Shown here: positions 32,817 through 42,259 of the stretch, piece by piece
How the letters are laid out: every line of letters begins with the position of its first letter
Position numbering within the stretch: the first letter of the stretch is position 1
Origin: Suillus spraguei
Taxonomy: Eukaryota > Basidiomycota > Agaricomycetes > Boletales > Suillaceae
DNA: 64,000 nt
Assembly: GCA_016800925.1 (NCBI GenBank)
Contig: JABCPU010000060.1
Span: 174,534-238,533 of the forward strand
Direction: 5' to 3'
The notes under the pieces: model-generated
What the model was told of the DNA's origin: nothing
The model's input: the letters and a program-made list of their open reading frames with translations, nothing else
Databases searched by the model: none
Program-made: the position numbers and the translations under genes

Positions 32817-34286
32817 ATGTCTTTCCCCACTGCTTACATTACACCTGTCGTCGCTGCCACCAATGACTCCGACTCTGAAACTGAACGATACGGAACCCTC
32901 ACCGCTGAAATTGATAATTCCTCTTACATCGAAGCCGCCATTCTCTGCGAGGGACATGCCCTCGAAATCGAAAGAATTCTCACTGAAAGAGGCGCCTTCC
33001 CTGCCCTCCTCATCGTCAACATCATTCGTATTGCAGCCCTTATTGAAGCCACTGCCAAAGAAACAACGGAAATTACTCTCCGTCACCGCTTCCTTCATCT
33101 TCAAAAACGCATTCGTGCTTACGCTATGTTGCTGCTTCCCGATTCTTTTAAGAACGATGTTGAAGAAGCTATTCACATCATTGCCGAACGTCGAGCAGGC
33201 GTTGCTCGACCTCCCTCTTCGCAAGGAGATACGCCACTTCCTGTCCCAGCACCCGCTTCTTCGCGCATCTATTCTAGTCTTGATGCCTTTACTGGCCTAT
33301 ACACTGCTGTGCAAGAAATTGGGCTACTCACCAACACAGTCGTCGAAACCATCCAGCAATCAGTCGCTGAAACCAGAGCGGCTAGAAACATAGTAGAAGA
33401 AGCCATCGCTGACTTACAACAAACACAAGATGATCTTGCATCTCCTAGAACCCCATCTCCCATCGAACAATCGACCTCGTCACTTCCCGCTAAGATCACT
33501 CTTGATTGCCCTGATTGGGTGTATGAACCCTGCACAAAGGAGCAGTGTGAGGCCGCTAAGCTATTAGGTATCCCCGCCACTGAGCTGGTAACACTCGGCC
33601 CTCGACTTCGCGATCTCCACATCCATCCCCCTATGTCTATCCCATCATCGTTCGGCCCTATGGATCCCGTCTCACCAGTCTTAGTAAAAGACTTCGGCAT
33701 CACATCCTCATCCTCTTCCATCGAACTTCTTGCGGCCGCTGAACGAGCAGTTACCCCAGACCTCCCTACGTCAGCATACACGTTATCCACCACCCAACAA
33801 GCGCAGCTTAAGCGAGCCAATACTCTTGCTCTGAAACGTATGAGGAAGAATAAGGGAAAGAAGCGCGCCAGATCCACCAGTCCCACGCCCATCATCTCTC
33901 CATCTCCCTTGCGCGCAGCTCATTCTAATCCTGATGAGAATATGAAGTGCCGAACCTGTGGCTTGCTAGGACATCGTCAAAAGAATTGTGCCGAATATCA
34001 GTGCAAGGTTTGCAGATATTGGTCGCCTACTCATTTATCTCTTTATTGTCCTCATCGAGTCGGACCTCCCCCCTTCGACTTAACTTGGAAGGATGAAGGA
34101 TTTTACGACGCACTTCGTACCTGGGAGAAACAACTTGACGATGAACATATTCGGAAAGAAAAGAGGAGGGACTCTAAGCGTCGTGCCGGTCTTGAAGAGG
34201 CCAAGTATATGATGAGTGGGTCGTATGCTGATGAAGACTATGAGTTCAGCGATGATCCCATTTACTATGCAAATCAAAGTGAGTAA
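32817..34286 (+). CDS. Third ORF of element E, after pol, with two Cys/His clusters
   Basis: The ATG lies 56 bp after the pol stop and opens an uninterrupted 489-codon frame. The N-terminal half (about 1-210) is predicted helical and Ala/Glu-rich. The middle is Ser/Pro-rich, and a basic stretch (about 340-355, KRMRKNKGKKRARS) may be a nuclear signal. Residues about 377-390 form a CCHC knuckle, CRTCGLLGHRQKNC. A second cluster follows at once, CKVCRYWSPTHLSLYC (C-X2-C-X7-H-X4-C). An acidic tail (DEDYEFSDDP) ends the protein just before the purine tract. It is not an env-like protein: no signal peptide or membrane segment is seen. A nucleic-acid-binding accessory protein is inferred. The C-terminal part recurs in the relic at 23811-24110, so the ORF belongs to the family. 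Confidence 0.88.
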   Translation: MSFPTAYITPVVAATNDSDSETERYGTLTAEIDNSSYIEAAILCEGHALEIERILTERGAFPALLIVNIIRIAALIEATAKETTEITLRHRFLHLQKRIRAYAMLLLPDSFKNDVEEAIHIIAERRAGVARPPSSQGDTPLPVPAPASSRIYSSLDAFTGLYTAVQEIGLLTNTVVETIQQSVAETRAARNIVEEAIADLQQTQDDLASPRTPSPIEQSTSSLPAKITLDCPDWVYEPCTKEQCEAAKLLGIPATELVTLGPRLRDLHIHPPMSIPSSFGPMDPVSPVLVKDFGITSSSSSIELLAAAERAVTPDLPTSAYTLSTTQQAQLKRANTLALKRMRKNKGKKRARSTSPTPIISPSPLRAAHSNPDENMKCRTCGLLGHRQKNCAEYQCKVCRYWSPTHLSLYCPHRVGPPPFDLTWKDEGFYDALRTWEKQLDDEHIRKEKRRDSKRRAGLEEAKYMMSGSYADEDYEFSDDPIYYANQSE

Positions 34287-34305
34287 AGTCGGTGACTTTA
34301 CGTGT

Positions 34306-34318
34306 AAAAAGGGGGTAA
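34306..34318 (+). other. Polypurine tract of element E
   Basis: AAAAAGGGGGTAA lies directly before the 3' LTR. The relic at 24110-24123 has the equivalent AAATGGGGTAA. Confidence 0.8.
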
Positions 34319-34793
34319 TGTTACAATTGTGCGTACCCCTATTCATTTTCTTACTTCATTTACCTTGTACATTACGTAACATGATTCTGACTCATATGCT
34401 CAACGCATTTGTACTATAGTTGCCTTCCTTCTTTGGATACGCACTTTCATTCTCACACCCCTCTTGGTCTGTGCGCATATATTGGCCTATTTAAGCACAG
34501 TGTACTTGTAGTAGATTCGGTACTTTAATCTTACCAGGTTTTACCTGGAATCTCCTTCGCTTAGGTCTCCAACCTAAGTCGTCTTGAATCGTCTCTAAGT
34601 CTAAGCACTCCTTAGCCTTAGTCTCTATTCTCGCGGATACCTCTTAGACTTGTCTTTGAGGCTGAACCCTTGATAGTACTCGGAACACGTTCCTTGTACT
34701 TTCACCTTGTTCTCTTTTGAACATTGTAAGAACTCCCAGCAGACTGTCTGTGTCTTTTCACTGTCGCTGGTGACGCCACCCCAGTTCGTAACA
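34319..34793 (+). mobile_element. 3' LTR of element E
   Basis: At 475 bp it matches the 5' LTR at all but about four positions (for example ACAATTG against ACAATCG, and TTACCAGG against TTACTGGG). Confidence 0.97.
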
Positions 34794-34798
34794 CCTTA

Positions 34799-36103
34799 GA
34801 CGTTCAGGGAATGAAACCAGGTTTGGTATCGATACAGTGGTCAATACTGGGTCGTTCAGGGGGAAGTTTGTTAAGTCTGTCTTTGGCAAAGATGTCAGTG
34901 AAGTCATGGAGGTAGGATAGTACGAGTTCTTCGAACAATTTCTTGTGCCTTGTTGCTGTATTTTGGCAGAGGAAGGGAGATGGTGGAATAATTCGGGAGT
35001 TGTTCAAGTCAGGAAGTTCCATCACGAGTAAGGGGTGTATCCATGGATACTTCGTTGACGATTCTCATGTAACTTCCGTTGATGTCATATTCAACCAAGA
35101 ATTCTCCTTCTCCAAGTTCGTAGGATGATACTTCTCGTACTTCAGGGGCACTCCATACATCATGCATCATATTAAATTGCTCATCTTCTTCAGCAGGTAT
35201 AGTGGGCATCATGGGTTCGTCCTGATCAGGAATTTCTTCGATAGAAGAGGTTAACGATTTGGGCTGTACAAAGTATTTGGTTAAATTTGGAATATTATGA
35301 GCTTGTCCTCCAAGATCTTCTTCAGTTTTCCGCTTTCCTTGTTGTTGTTCCTTGATTGGTCATTGCTCAATGGGCTTTGATGGCAGTCGAGATTCTGGTT
35401 CTGACTTGTTCTTTTGTTGTTCTACATGAGGAATAGGTGATGGGAGACATGGTGGTATTCTTACTTGTGGAGAAGTTTCGTCGATCATGAGTTCATTAGG
35501 GATGTCAATGGTAGGAGCAATGACAAGTTTTGGATGTTTTGAATTCTGCCATTTCTTGGTGTGGTAAGGAAATGTGGGAGGTAATCCGTTCTTCTTCCAA
35601 TCTGTATCCACATCTTGTTCGATTTCATCAGACTTCGTTGTTTGTGGGAGGGCAAGTGTTTCAACAGCCCTATCTATACTTGGGTTCATGGCACATAACC
35701 ACAGGATTCCCAGAAGAATTTGGTCTCTTCGTCCAAGTTTAGTGATATTGAACTTTCCACACATGGTTCGTTCATCAATCTTTACCACTAGAAGGCAATA
35801 ATGTGTGATTGGCCCTCCTTTGATAAGGGTTCCATCTGCAGTGGTAACTTGAAACGGTGTTTTGAGTTTTTGTCGTGTGATTTGATGGAATTTCACAAAC
35901 TCCTCGGAGATGAACGTTCCTGCTGCACCAGAGTTGATAACGGCAGTAGTGTCAATGGATTTCAAGCGAGTATGTGAATGAAGGGTGATAGGAATGCGAA
36001 GTTCTTTTCTTTCACCTACAGCACATACAAGTCTTAGTAATACATTGGGAGAAACATATGTCGAGTCTTTGTTTCTCCAAGTTAAAAATTCTCTACAATT
36101 CAT
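34799..36103 (-). pseudogene. E' chromovirus copy: protease and N-terminal pol part (right of the E insertion)
   Basis: The minus-strand frame starts MNCREFLTWRNKDSTYVS at 36103 and carries the protease motif INSGAAGTFISEEF. In E the same site reads IDSGAAG, so the catalytic Asp is lost (D to N) here. Further fragments include SSYELGEGEFLVEYD, LHDFTDIFAKDRLNKLP and DTKPGFIP in shifting frames. It ends at 34799, where E inserted; the RT half lies left of E. This is a decayed host copy of the same family. Confidence 0.88.
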
Positions 36104-36619
36104 CTCACAGTTTTGTCTTCCTCATCTTGAACTTCTTTGACTTCCGCTTGATGGAGTGGAGTTTTCTTCTTCTTATCAGGGCAGTTACCAATACGGTGTC
36201 CTGTATTTCGGCATCTGAAACATTGACCTTTTCTCATGCACTCGGATCTTTCCATATCGGAGATTCAATCTACGATCATTGTGTTTGAATCGCGACTGGG
36301 TGTGTAATGCGCATTTCCATAGTTCCCCCCCTTTATGGAGCGTGACGTGCTCGTAATGCCTGAAGACGTTGGTGGGAGTTATCAATGGAAACGCATTGTG
36401 ATACAACATTGCGGAATACATCTGGGACATCTCCTGGTGTGAATAGTTTGGTCAAGATGCCTAGGTTAAGGCCATCTTGGAAGAATTGGATCTTTGTTAT
36501 GTTGTCAGTAATATGGTCTTTAGCTGCAAGCACTTCGAAATCAACGATATAGGTTTGGAGCTCGCTGTTTCCTTGTTTAAGATCCCTGAGCTTCATTAAT
36601 GTGGTTCCTATAGAGTCTA
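36104..36619 (-). pseudogene. gag: E' gag, C-terminal part
   Basis: It carries LMKLRDLKQGNSELQTYIVDF, FQDGLNLGILTKLF and VSQCVSIDNSHQRL. After the codons NTMIVD there is a TGA at the same place as in E, and then the knuckle region CMRKGQCFRCRNTGHRIGNC. The upstream half lies beyond an F solo LTR at 36624-37578. Confidence 0.85.
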
Positions 36620-36623
36620 CCGG

Positions 36624-37578
36624 TGTAGCAAGAAAAGTCACGCTGACCATCAAAAACCCTGTTTTCAACAAGCGTCTCATTAATGTCTGTGGCGGCAACC
36701 GAAGAATTTCCTTATAGCGACAAAATAGCCTTTTCACTCCGCTAAGGCGGAACCATTCTTCTCCCATGAGCCCTTACCAGATCCTCATGCCGATGCCCTC
36801 ATGTCCCGTCCTATTCCGTCTAGAATCCATTGGTGTGTAGTTACCTCGCTTCTGCCATTACTAAACCTATGGCAGGATTTACCTTACATCTCAAGGGGCC
36901 GCTGCACGCTGTGCGCCTCTTTATTAAGTACCCTGTTTATTTTCCTTCTCGCTACCTGACTCACATAATCATCTCATACGCGCTTGCCTATGTTAAAAAG
37001 GACTGAACATACATACCATTACTTTTACTTCCCGTTACATCCCTTCACTAGGACTTAGTATCTGAAATGCTCGCTTGTCGCAATCTATTTGCCTTTGACC
37101 GTTCGAACTTCGCTCATTGATTTAACTGCCGGTAACTTTACCGCTTGAAGTACCGCGCGACTTTCGACTTCGCTACTTGTAACTGGACCGCGGCCAGTGA
37201 TCTCGCTGGGTTGTTTTCTCTCTCTTCTGCATTCTTGCTCATACGGAGTTGCTGCTACCGCTACCGCACCGCCAGTGGTAATAACATTTTTGTCTCACTC
37301 AAGTAACTTTTTTCTTGCTCTCGCTAGCTAACCGTTGCAGCTATCCTTACTGCGCATGTACTGCTGACACCTTGCTAGTACCACCGATATACCGCTACCA
37401 CCGCTAACCTTGGAAGTCGGAATCCTCGTTGCCATATTAGTACTTCATTGTTTCCTTTGCACTAACTTAGAAGGAATTGCTTCTATTTGCAGTCCTCTTG
37501 GGTCGAACATCTCACTTGCACCTTCAGTAGGATTAATGCTGCGCTTATACTTAGGCCAGCGCTAGTTTCTTCATTTCA
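36624..37578 (+). mobile_element. Family F solo LTR in E' gag, TSD CCGG
   Basis: The 955 bp copy starts TGTAGCAAGAAAAGTCACG and ends TTTCTTCATTTCA. CCGG flanks it at 36620-36623 and 37579-37582. Removing it joins the gag codons AFEPV and DSIGT, matching EPVDTRM in E. Confidence 0.92.
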
Positions 37579-37891
37579 CCGGTTCGAAAGCTTCGTCAAA
37601 GCTTTTCATGAAATCTTTCATCGTCCCATAACCAACTTTCTGTCCAGAAGTGTCAATGGATTGAGTGTGAGCGAGAAATTGCTCTTTCCAAGATTTGGTG
37701 TTTTTCTTTGTCATCAAGGACAAAATGAAAATGATCTTCTGCTTGTCATTGGTATAGAACTTTTCATTGATGTCGAAGTATGCATTGCATGATAATATGA
37801 ATTCTAGTGAGTTATCATGATCTCCATCAAAAGCAGTTGGGAGACTGATTTTGTACTCGAAATCTTTTCCGGTGGTAGTTGTCGTCATCAT
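37579..37891 (-). pseudogene. gag: E' gag, N-terminal part
   Basis: The frame from 37891 carries GKDFEYKISLPTAFDGDHDN, KQKIIFILSLMTKKNTKSW and GYGTMKDFMKSFDEAFEP. It is collinear with Gag of E and is interrupted by the F LTR. Confidence 0.88.
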
Positions 37892-38028
37892 GATGATGAG
37901 TCATCTGAGTGAGTTATTCTTTCTCGGTGCCTACATGCGTGGTCTGGCTGTCCATTAGGGCTTATCAGGGTTCAGAGGGAGGGGGTCAAAGACTGGATAG
38001 TCAATGATCGATGTAGACTTTAATCTTT

Positions 38029-38503
38029 TGTTATGAACTGGGGTGGCGTCACCAGCAACAGTGAAAAGACACAGCCGGTCTGCTGGGAGGTTCAACTGCA
38101 TTCAAAAGAGAATGAGGACTACTACAAGGAAGTATTCCGAGTAGGATCAAGGGTTCGATCGAAGAGTCGCTACTCTAAGATGATCGGTAGAATAGAGACT
38201 AAGACTAAGGAGTGCTTAGACTTAGAGATGATTCAGACGACTTAGGTTGGAGGCCTAAGCGAAGGATATTCCAGGTAAAACCCAGTAAGATTAAAGTGCA
38301 GAATACAAGTGTAATACAATGTGCTTAAATAAGTCAATATGTGAGCATGGACCAAGGCAGTTGTGAGAATGTAAGTGCGTATCCTTTAAAGGAAGGCAAT
38401 CATAGTACAGACAGTTGAACATATGGGTCAAGAGAGAGTCATGTGATATGTAAGGCAAGAGCATAGAAAGAAATAATGAATAGGGGCACATACAATTGTA
38501 ACA
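38029..38503 (-). mobile_element. 5' LTR of the E' copy
   Basis: The 475 bp LTR, as written, starts TGTTATGAACTGGGG and ends ACAATTGTAACA. The self-priming pair is kept: ACTTTAATCTT at 38018-38028 outside, and AAGATTAAAGT near 38287 inside. Its right side joins gag of another relative, H2, into which E' inserted. Confidence 0.88.
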
Positions 38504-38665
38504 CGATGTACGTCTGAAGATCTCCGCTTTGCTTAAGCTTAGCCATGGCAGTTCCTTCCGGATCAATGGCTTCGAAGTTTTCATTAAACTCCTTAAGGAA
38601 GTCAGCCCATGTTCCATATCCAATGGTTATGCCAGAGGAATTCTTGTTGGTGGGGTCTTGGGCGC
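38504..38665 (-). pseudogene. gag: H2 gag fragment (distal part), separated from its start by 13.6 kb
   Basis: The minus-strand frame reads AQDPTNKNSSGITIGYGTW, ADFLKEFNENFEAIDPEGTA and AKLKQSGDLQTYI. It continues the gag start at 52286-52506 exactly across the F LTR and its GCGC duplication. On the left it is cut by E'. Confidence 0.8.
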
Positions 38666-38895
38666 TGTAGCGAGTAAAGTCATGCTGACTGTCAAACCCC
38701 CATTTTTGACAAGCGTCTCATTACTGTCTGCGGTGACAACCAAAGAATTCCCTTATAGTGAGTATATAGCCTTTTTGCTCCACTAAGGCGGAACCGTACT
38801 TCTGCCGCGAACCCTTACCGGATCCTCACGCTGATGTCCTCATGTCCCGTCCAAATCTGTCTAGATCCATTGGTGCATAGTTACTTCACTTCCGC
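38666..38895 (+). mobile_element. Left part of a family F solo LTR (rest at 51556-52285), TSD GCGC
   Basis: It starts TGTAGCGAGTAAAGTC with GCGC at 38662-38665. It breaks off at CTTCCGC, where the 12.7 kb B element inserted. The remainder resumes at 51556, ends at 52285 and is followed by GCGC (52286-52289). Joined length is 960 bp, as in the other F copies. Confidence 0.9.
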
Positions 38896-39588
38896 TGTAG
38901 TGAACAAAGTCACGCTGACTATGAAAGTGCCATTTTACACAAGTGTCTCATTACTGCCTACAGCAGCTACTGAGAAAACCCCTATAGCGAGCATTAGCCT
39001 TTTCGCTTCGCCGGTACCATTTTCGCTCCATGGATCCTTGCCCCTTACCGAATCTCACTACCAATGTCCTCCTGTCCATTCCATTGTACACACAGTACTT
39101 AGGAATTGTCACCACTACTGTCTCTAACGGAATAAAGTCTTTCGCCAAAGTCACTGTCTCGTAAGAATTGTTTTACTGCTGCATGCACCACCGCTCTTTA
39201 CCGCTTTCCCGCACTTCACCGCTTGCGCTATGCTTTCCTGCGCTTCACCGCTTGTTTTACTGCCAGTTTCCCACGCCTTACCGCAGTTTTACTGCACGCA
39301 CTACTGCAGTTTTACCACTTTTGCTACCGCTTGTCTACCACTTTCCCGCGCTTACTGCTAGTATTACTGCTAGTTTCCCATGGACCAGAGGTCACCGCTA
39401 GCATCTCGCTACCTCTGATGGCAGTCTTGCACCACAGGTTGGGCATTATTGAACTATATTAACTTAGCATTCCCTTTAGGGTCGAACGCTCTTGCTTTGC
39501 AAGTGAAGCAGACTAGACAGAGTGCAAGACTCGCATACTAGTTTAGGCCGTGGTTCATCTACAGCCCAGGCTAGATTGTATCTTTACA
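38896..39588 (+). mobile_element. 5' LTR of the B element (subtype II)
   Basis: The 693 bp LTR starts TGTAGTGAACAAAGTCACG and ends TTGTATCTTTACA. It closely resembles the solo LTR at 3394-4864. Confidence 0.85.
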
Positions 39589-39589
39589 A

Positions 39590-39610
39590 TTGGAGCCCAC
39601 CACAAGGGGA
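39590..39610 (+). other. Possible primer-binding site of the B element
   Basis: TTGGAGCCCACCACAAGG follows the 5' LTR end. A TGG-initial site complementary to a tRNA 3' end is possible, but I cannot name the tRNA. No self-priming partner is visible in the LTR. Confidence 0.3.
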
Positions 39611-40006
39611 CCATAGAAGCACTAAATCTGGAACGCACTACCCGCACTCTTTGAGACAACGAGACTCGCAGTCTCAGGTCTATTCGCCTAGCTGAAGAAG
39701 ATTTCTTCGCGCCAAAGATTAACAACGACATGGAGATCTTAGCATCTAGCCGCCAATCTAGCGCAGACGAAGCCACTATCCTTTGAGAACTTATCGCTGA
39801 CGAATCCTCTAGCAAGCAAGGGGAAACACCGAAAGGCAAACAACTACTGGGAGCTTTTGAACCAGAAGAATCGCAGATACCGTTGTTACCATTGACTCAC
39901 CTCCCAAGGGATCACCCTTGACATCAGTCCGCAACCTCTACCCTTCGCCAAACAAGGAAACTCTTGCTCTCCTTCGCCTCGACAGCGCATCGCTACAGTA
40001 CCGCCA

Positions 40007-41773
40007 ATGCCACCCGCTATTCACCATCGTACCATTATCCACACTCATGCTACTATTCCGCTGACGCTTACACCGCAATCATTAGTCCTACCACAACCGC
40101 AAGCTAAATCCCGACTGCCAATCATGACAACTCCATTCCGCATGCTGCTAAGGGGCACAGATGCCGTGCCTAAATTTGATGGCACCCCAGCATGCCTTTT
40201 GCTGTTTTTCGAGGACATAGAACTCTTAGGCACTCACGCCAACTTGACCGGCGAGCACCTTATTAAGGCAGCGCTGAGATATGCGCCTATTGATGACTCT
40301 GAGACGTGGGAGATACTTGACAAAGCCAGTCTGCCAGATTGGGCTAAGTTTATCACAGCAGTAAAACTTTTGTATCCTGGATGTGAAGGCGATCACCGCT
40401 TCACCCGTACTGACCTCGAGAACCTTTGTGCAGAACAAGCTCATATGCTGATGACCTCGCAAGAGGATCTTGGGCCGTACTATAGGAAGTTCCTCAAAAT
40501 CTCTCAGCACTTGATTGCGAAGAAGAAGCTCGCCGAACTTGAGCGGGACCATCTGTTCCTTGACAGATTCCATGCTACCGCCAAGACCGCTATCATGCGG
40601 CGGCTCGAGATTACGCTTACCGCGCATCACCCAGAGGATTCTTACAACATCAAAAAGGTATATGAAGCTGCAATCTTTCTTTTACCAAGTACCTCCACTG
40701 CTGTAATGGTGTCGGCTTCCTTGCCGGTGTATGCTAAATCTTCCACCACTCTACAGGCATCACCGCAACCGCAGATGCAACCAGCCAACCCTGGTGTTGT
40801 GATCAAGCGAGAGTACACACAGTACGCACCCATCACGTGCCACTTCCGCAGCAGTCTGCACAAGATGCTGGATTGCACGATCAAGGAAGCGTACATATGC
40901 GACGGTAAGATCATTAATAGGAACGGACACATCATAGTTCTGCCTAATGGCAATGCGGTCCCCCATCTTGGTCCCAATTTCCAACGAAGCCTTGACTGCT
41001 TGGCAAGCGAAAGCCCCGCTATGGGAGCTAACGCTATGGTATTAGGAAACCTGTACTGCCGGGTTGAGCATGGGCATGACGCCATGCTTGACATCGATCC
41101 CTCTGCATTCTTGCACACTAACGCCGTTCACAGGACGGACACTGAAGTGGAGCGCGCTAATTACTTACATCTGGTGCAGGAGTTGTATGACGCTAATAAC
41201 GCTGACACTTACGCCGCTAGGAAAACGGACAAGGGAAAGGCTGTGCGGTTTGATGGCATCGAGATGCCGCCGAGACCTAAAGCAGGACCATCCTCTAAGG
41301 CTGCTGATGCAGTTGAGGAGGTGGTTTCACCACAAGTCAAAGCAAGTGCGGCGCCCAACCCCGGTACTAAGATCCTTAGCCCAGCAGCGCCTACCGCCAA
41401 GAGCACCCCACACTCAGCACCAGTACCTGCAACTTCTTCTTCGTCTACCGATACCGCCAAGAGTACAGCGCCTCCAGCACCTGCGACTTCTTCTTCATCT
41501 AGTGATGCTGCCAACCAACCTATGCCCCAATACAAGTACCAGCATCCGCTAGAAGACAAGGATGCTGATAGACGCGTTGTTGACCATATTCTGGACTCTG
41601 ACGTTACCATACCAGTACATGAACTCATCGCGGTAGCACCGGAGATCCGCAAGAACCTCAAGGAAGCTACTACCAACAAGCGAGTTAGCGTTAACGCCAT
41701 GCTAGTCAACGAGTTAGGTATCATGCCTAGCGCTAGGGAACAGATGAAATATTGGGAGCGTTACCACTCATGA
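40007..41773 (+). CDS. gag: Gag of the B element
   Basis: The 588-codon frame starts at ATG 40007. A second ATG at 40123 (MTTPFRMLLRGTDAVPKFDG) may be the true start by family pattern. The capsid-like region contains KFDGTPACLLLFFEDIELLG, LLYPGCEGDHRFTRTDLE and YYRKFLKISQHLIAKKKL. The zinc-knuckle position reads CHFRSSLHKMLDC, where the second Cys of a CCHC knuckle is replaced by Arg. A Ser/Ala/Pro-rich linker and QYKYQHPLEDKDADRRVVDH follow, ending MKYWERYHS and TGA. The protease continues in the same frame after this TGA. Confidence 0.85.
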   Translation: MPPAIHHRTIIHTHATIPLTLTPQSLVLPQPQAKSRLPIMTTPFRMLLRGTDAVPKFDGTPACLLLFFEDIELLGTHANLTGEHLIKAALRYAPIDDSETWEILDKASLPDWAKFITAVKLLYPGCEGDHRFTRTDLENLCAEQAHMLMTSQEDLGPYYRKFLKISQHLIAKKKLAELERDHLFLDRFHATAKTAIMRRLEITLTAHHPEDSYNIKKVYEAAIFLLPSTSTAVMVSASLPVYAKSSTTLQASPQPQMQPANPGVVIKREYTQYAPITCHFRSSLHKMLDCTIKEAYICDGKIINRNGHIIVLPNGNAVPHLGPNFQRSLDCLASESPAMGANAMVLGNLYCRVEHGHDAMLDIDPSAFLHTNAVHRTDTEVERANYLHLVQELYDANNADTYAARKTDKGKAVRFDGIEMPPRPKAGPSSKAADAVEEVVSPQVKASAAPNPGTKILSPAAPTAKSTPHSAPVPATSSSSTDTAKSTAPPAPATSSSSSDAANQPMPQYKYQHPLEDKDADRRVVDHILDSDVTIPVHELIAVAPEIRKNLKEATTNKRVSVNAMLVNELGIMPSAREQMKYWERYHS

Positions 41774-42259
41774 GGTGCTGACGGACGAGTGGTCGCAGAG
41801 CACTTTGTGCCACTGCGGGCTATCATGGCCATTACCAAGGGGCAGGTCTTGATGTGTACGTTGGACCAGGGCGCTGAATGTCTTGTCATGCCGGTGAGAG
41901 TTTGGCGTGCGCTGGGTTTCACACTGCTGAGACCGGACCACAAGATCAACATGGAGTCAGCTAACATGTCTACCAATGAGACGCTGGGAGTCATTGAGAA
42001 CTTACCGCTGGACTTTGGAACTGGCGAAATGCTGTTCCAGGTACAAGTTGTTGAGACTGCTAACTTTGACCTCTTGCTAGGGAGACCATTTTACACGATG
42101 ACGGCATGTAACACTGAGGACACACCAAGCGGCGAGCAAGACCTTATGCTCACTGACCCTAATAACGGCAAGGTCATCCACATACCCATGCAGCCATGGG
42201 TAAAGAAATGTCAGGGTTGCGCTAAGTGCCCAGCAACGTCCACAGAGCAGGATTTTTAA
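41774..42259 (+). CDS. Aspartic protease region of the B element
   Basis: It is in frame with gag after the TGA at 41771-41773 (GADGRVVAEHFVPLRAIMA). The protease-like fold shows CTLDQGAECLVMP, with DQGA at the place of the usual D(S/T)GA, and later FDLLLGRPFYTM, the ILG-type flap and core motif of retropepsins. It ends QDF and TAA. The RT frame lies in -1 and overlaps. Either the TGA is read through or it is a decayed codon. Confidence 0.75.
   Translation, partial: GADGRVVAEHFVPLRAIMAITKGQVLMCTLDQGAECLVMPVRVWRALGFTLLRPDHKINMESANMSTNETLGVIENLPLDFGTGEMLFQVQVVETANFDLLLGRPFYTMTACNTEDTPSGEQDLMLTDPNNGKVIHIPMQPWVKKCQGCAKCPATSTEQDF
42248..42259 (+). promoter_or_regulatory. Putative -1 frameshift site between protease and RT of the B element
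   Basis: The protease-frame codons are CAG GAT TTT TAA; the RT frame is -1 (GGA TTT TTA AAG). The 11-mer GCAGGATTTTT is identical to that at the gag/pol boundary of element E. Confidence 0.5.

Larger units (their letters stand above)
27150..34793 (+). mobile_element. Complete Ty3/gypsy chromovirus E, TSD CCTTA
   Basis: This 7644 bp element has 475 bp LTRs at both ends, differing at only about four positions by eye. CCTTA flanks it at 27145-27149 and 34794-34798. The order is LTR, self-priming site, gag, pol with chromodomain, third ORF, purine tract, LTR. It is inserted in a minus-strand relic of its own family, inside the codons for KVYPLSEKE of pol. Confidence 0.97.

Noticed and set aside
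33269..33895. A 208-codon minus-strand frame opposite the third ORF of E.
   Set aside because: Ser/Val/Ala-rich shadow of a Ser/Ala/Pro-rich sense protein; not an antisense gene like that at 49128-50286.
42248..42259. Classical U UUU UUA (HIV-type) slippery site.
   Set aside because: There are only five T residues and the frame phase does not fit X XXY YYZ with X=U; only the G GAU UUU class fits.
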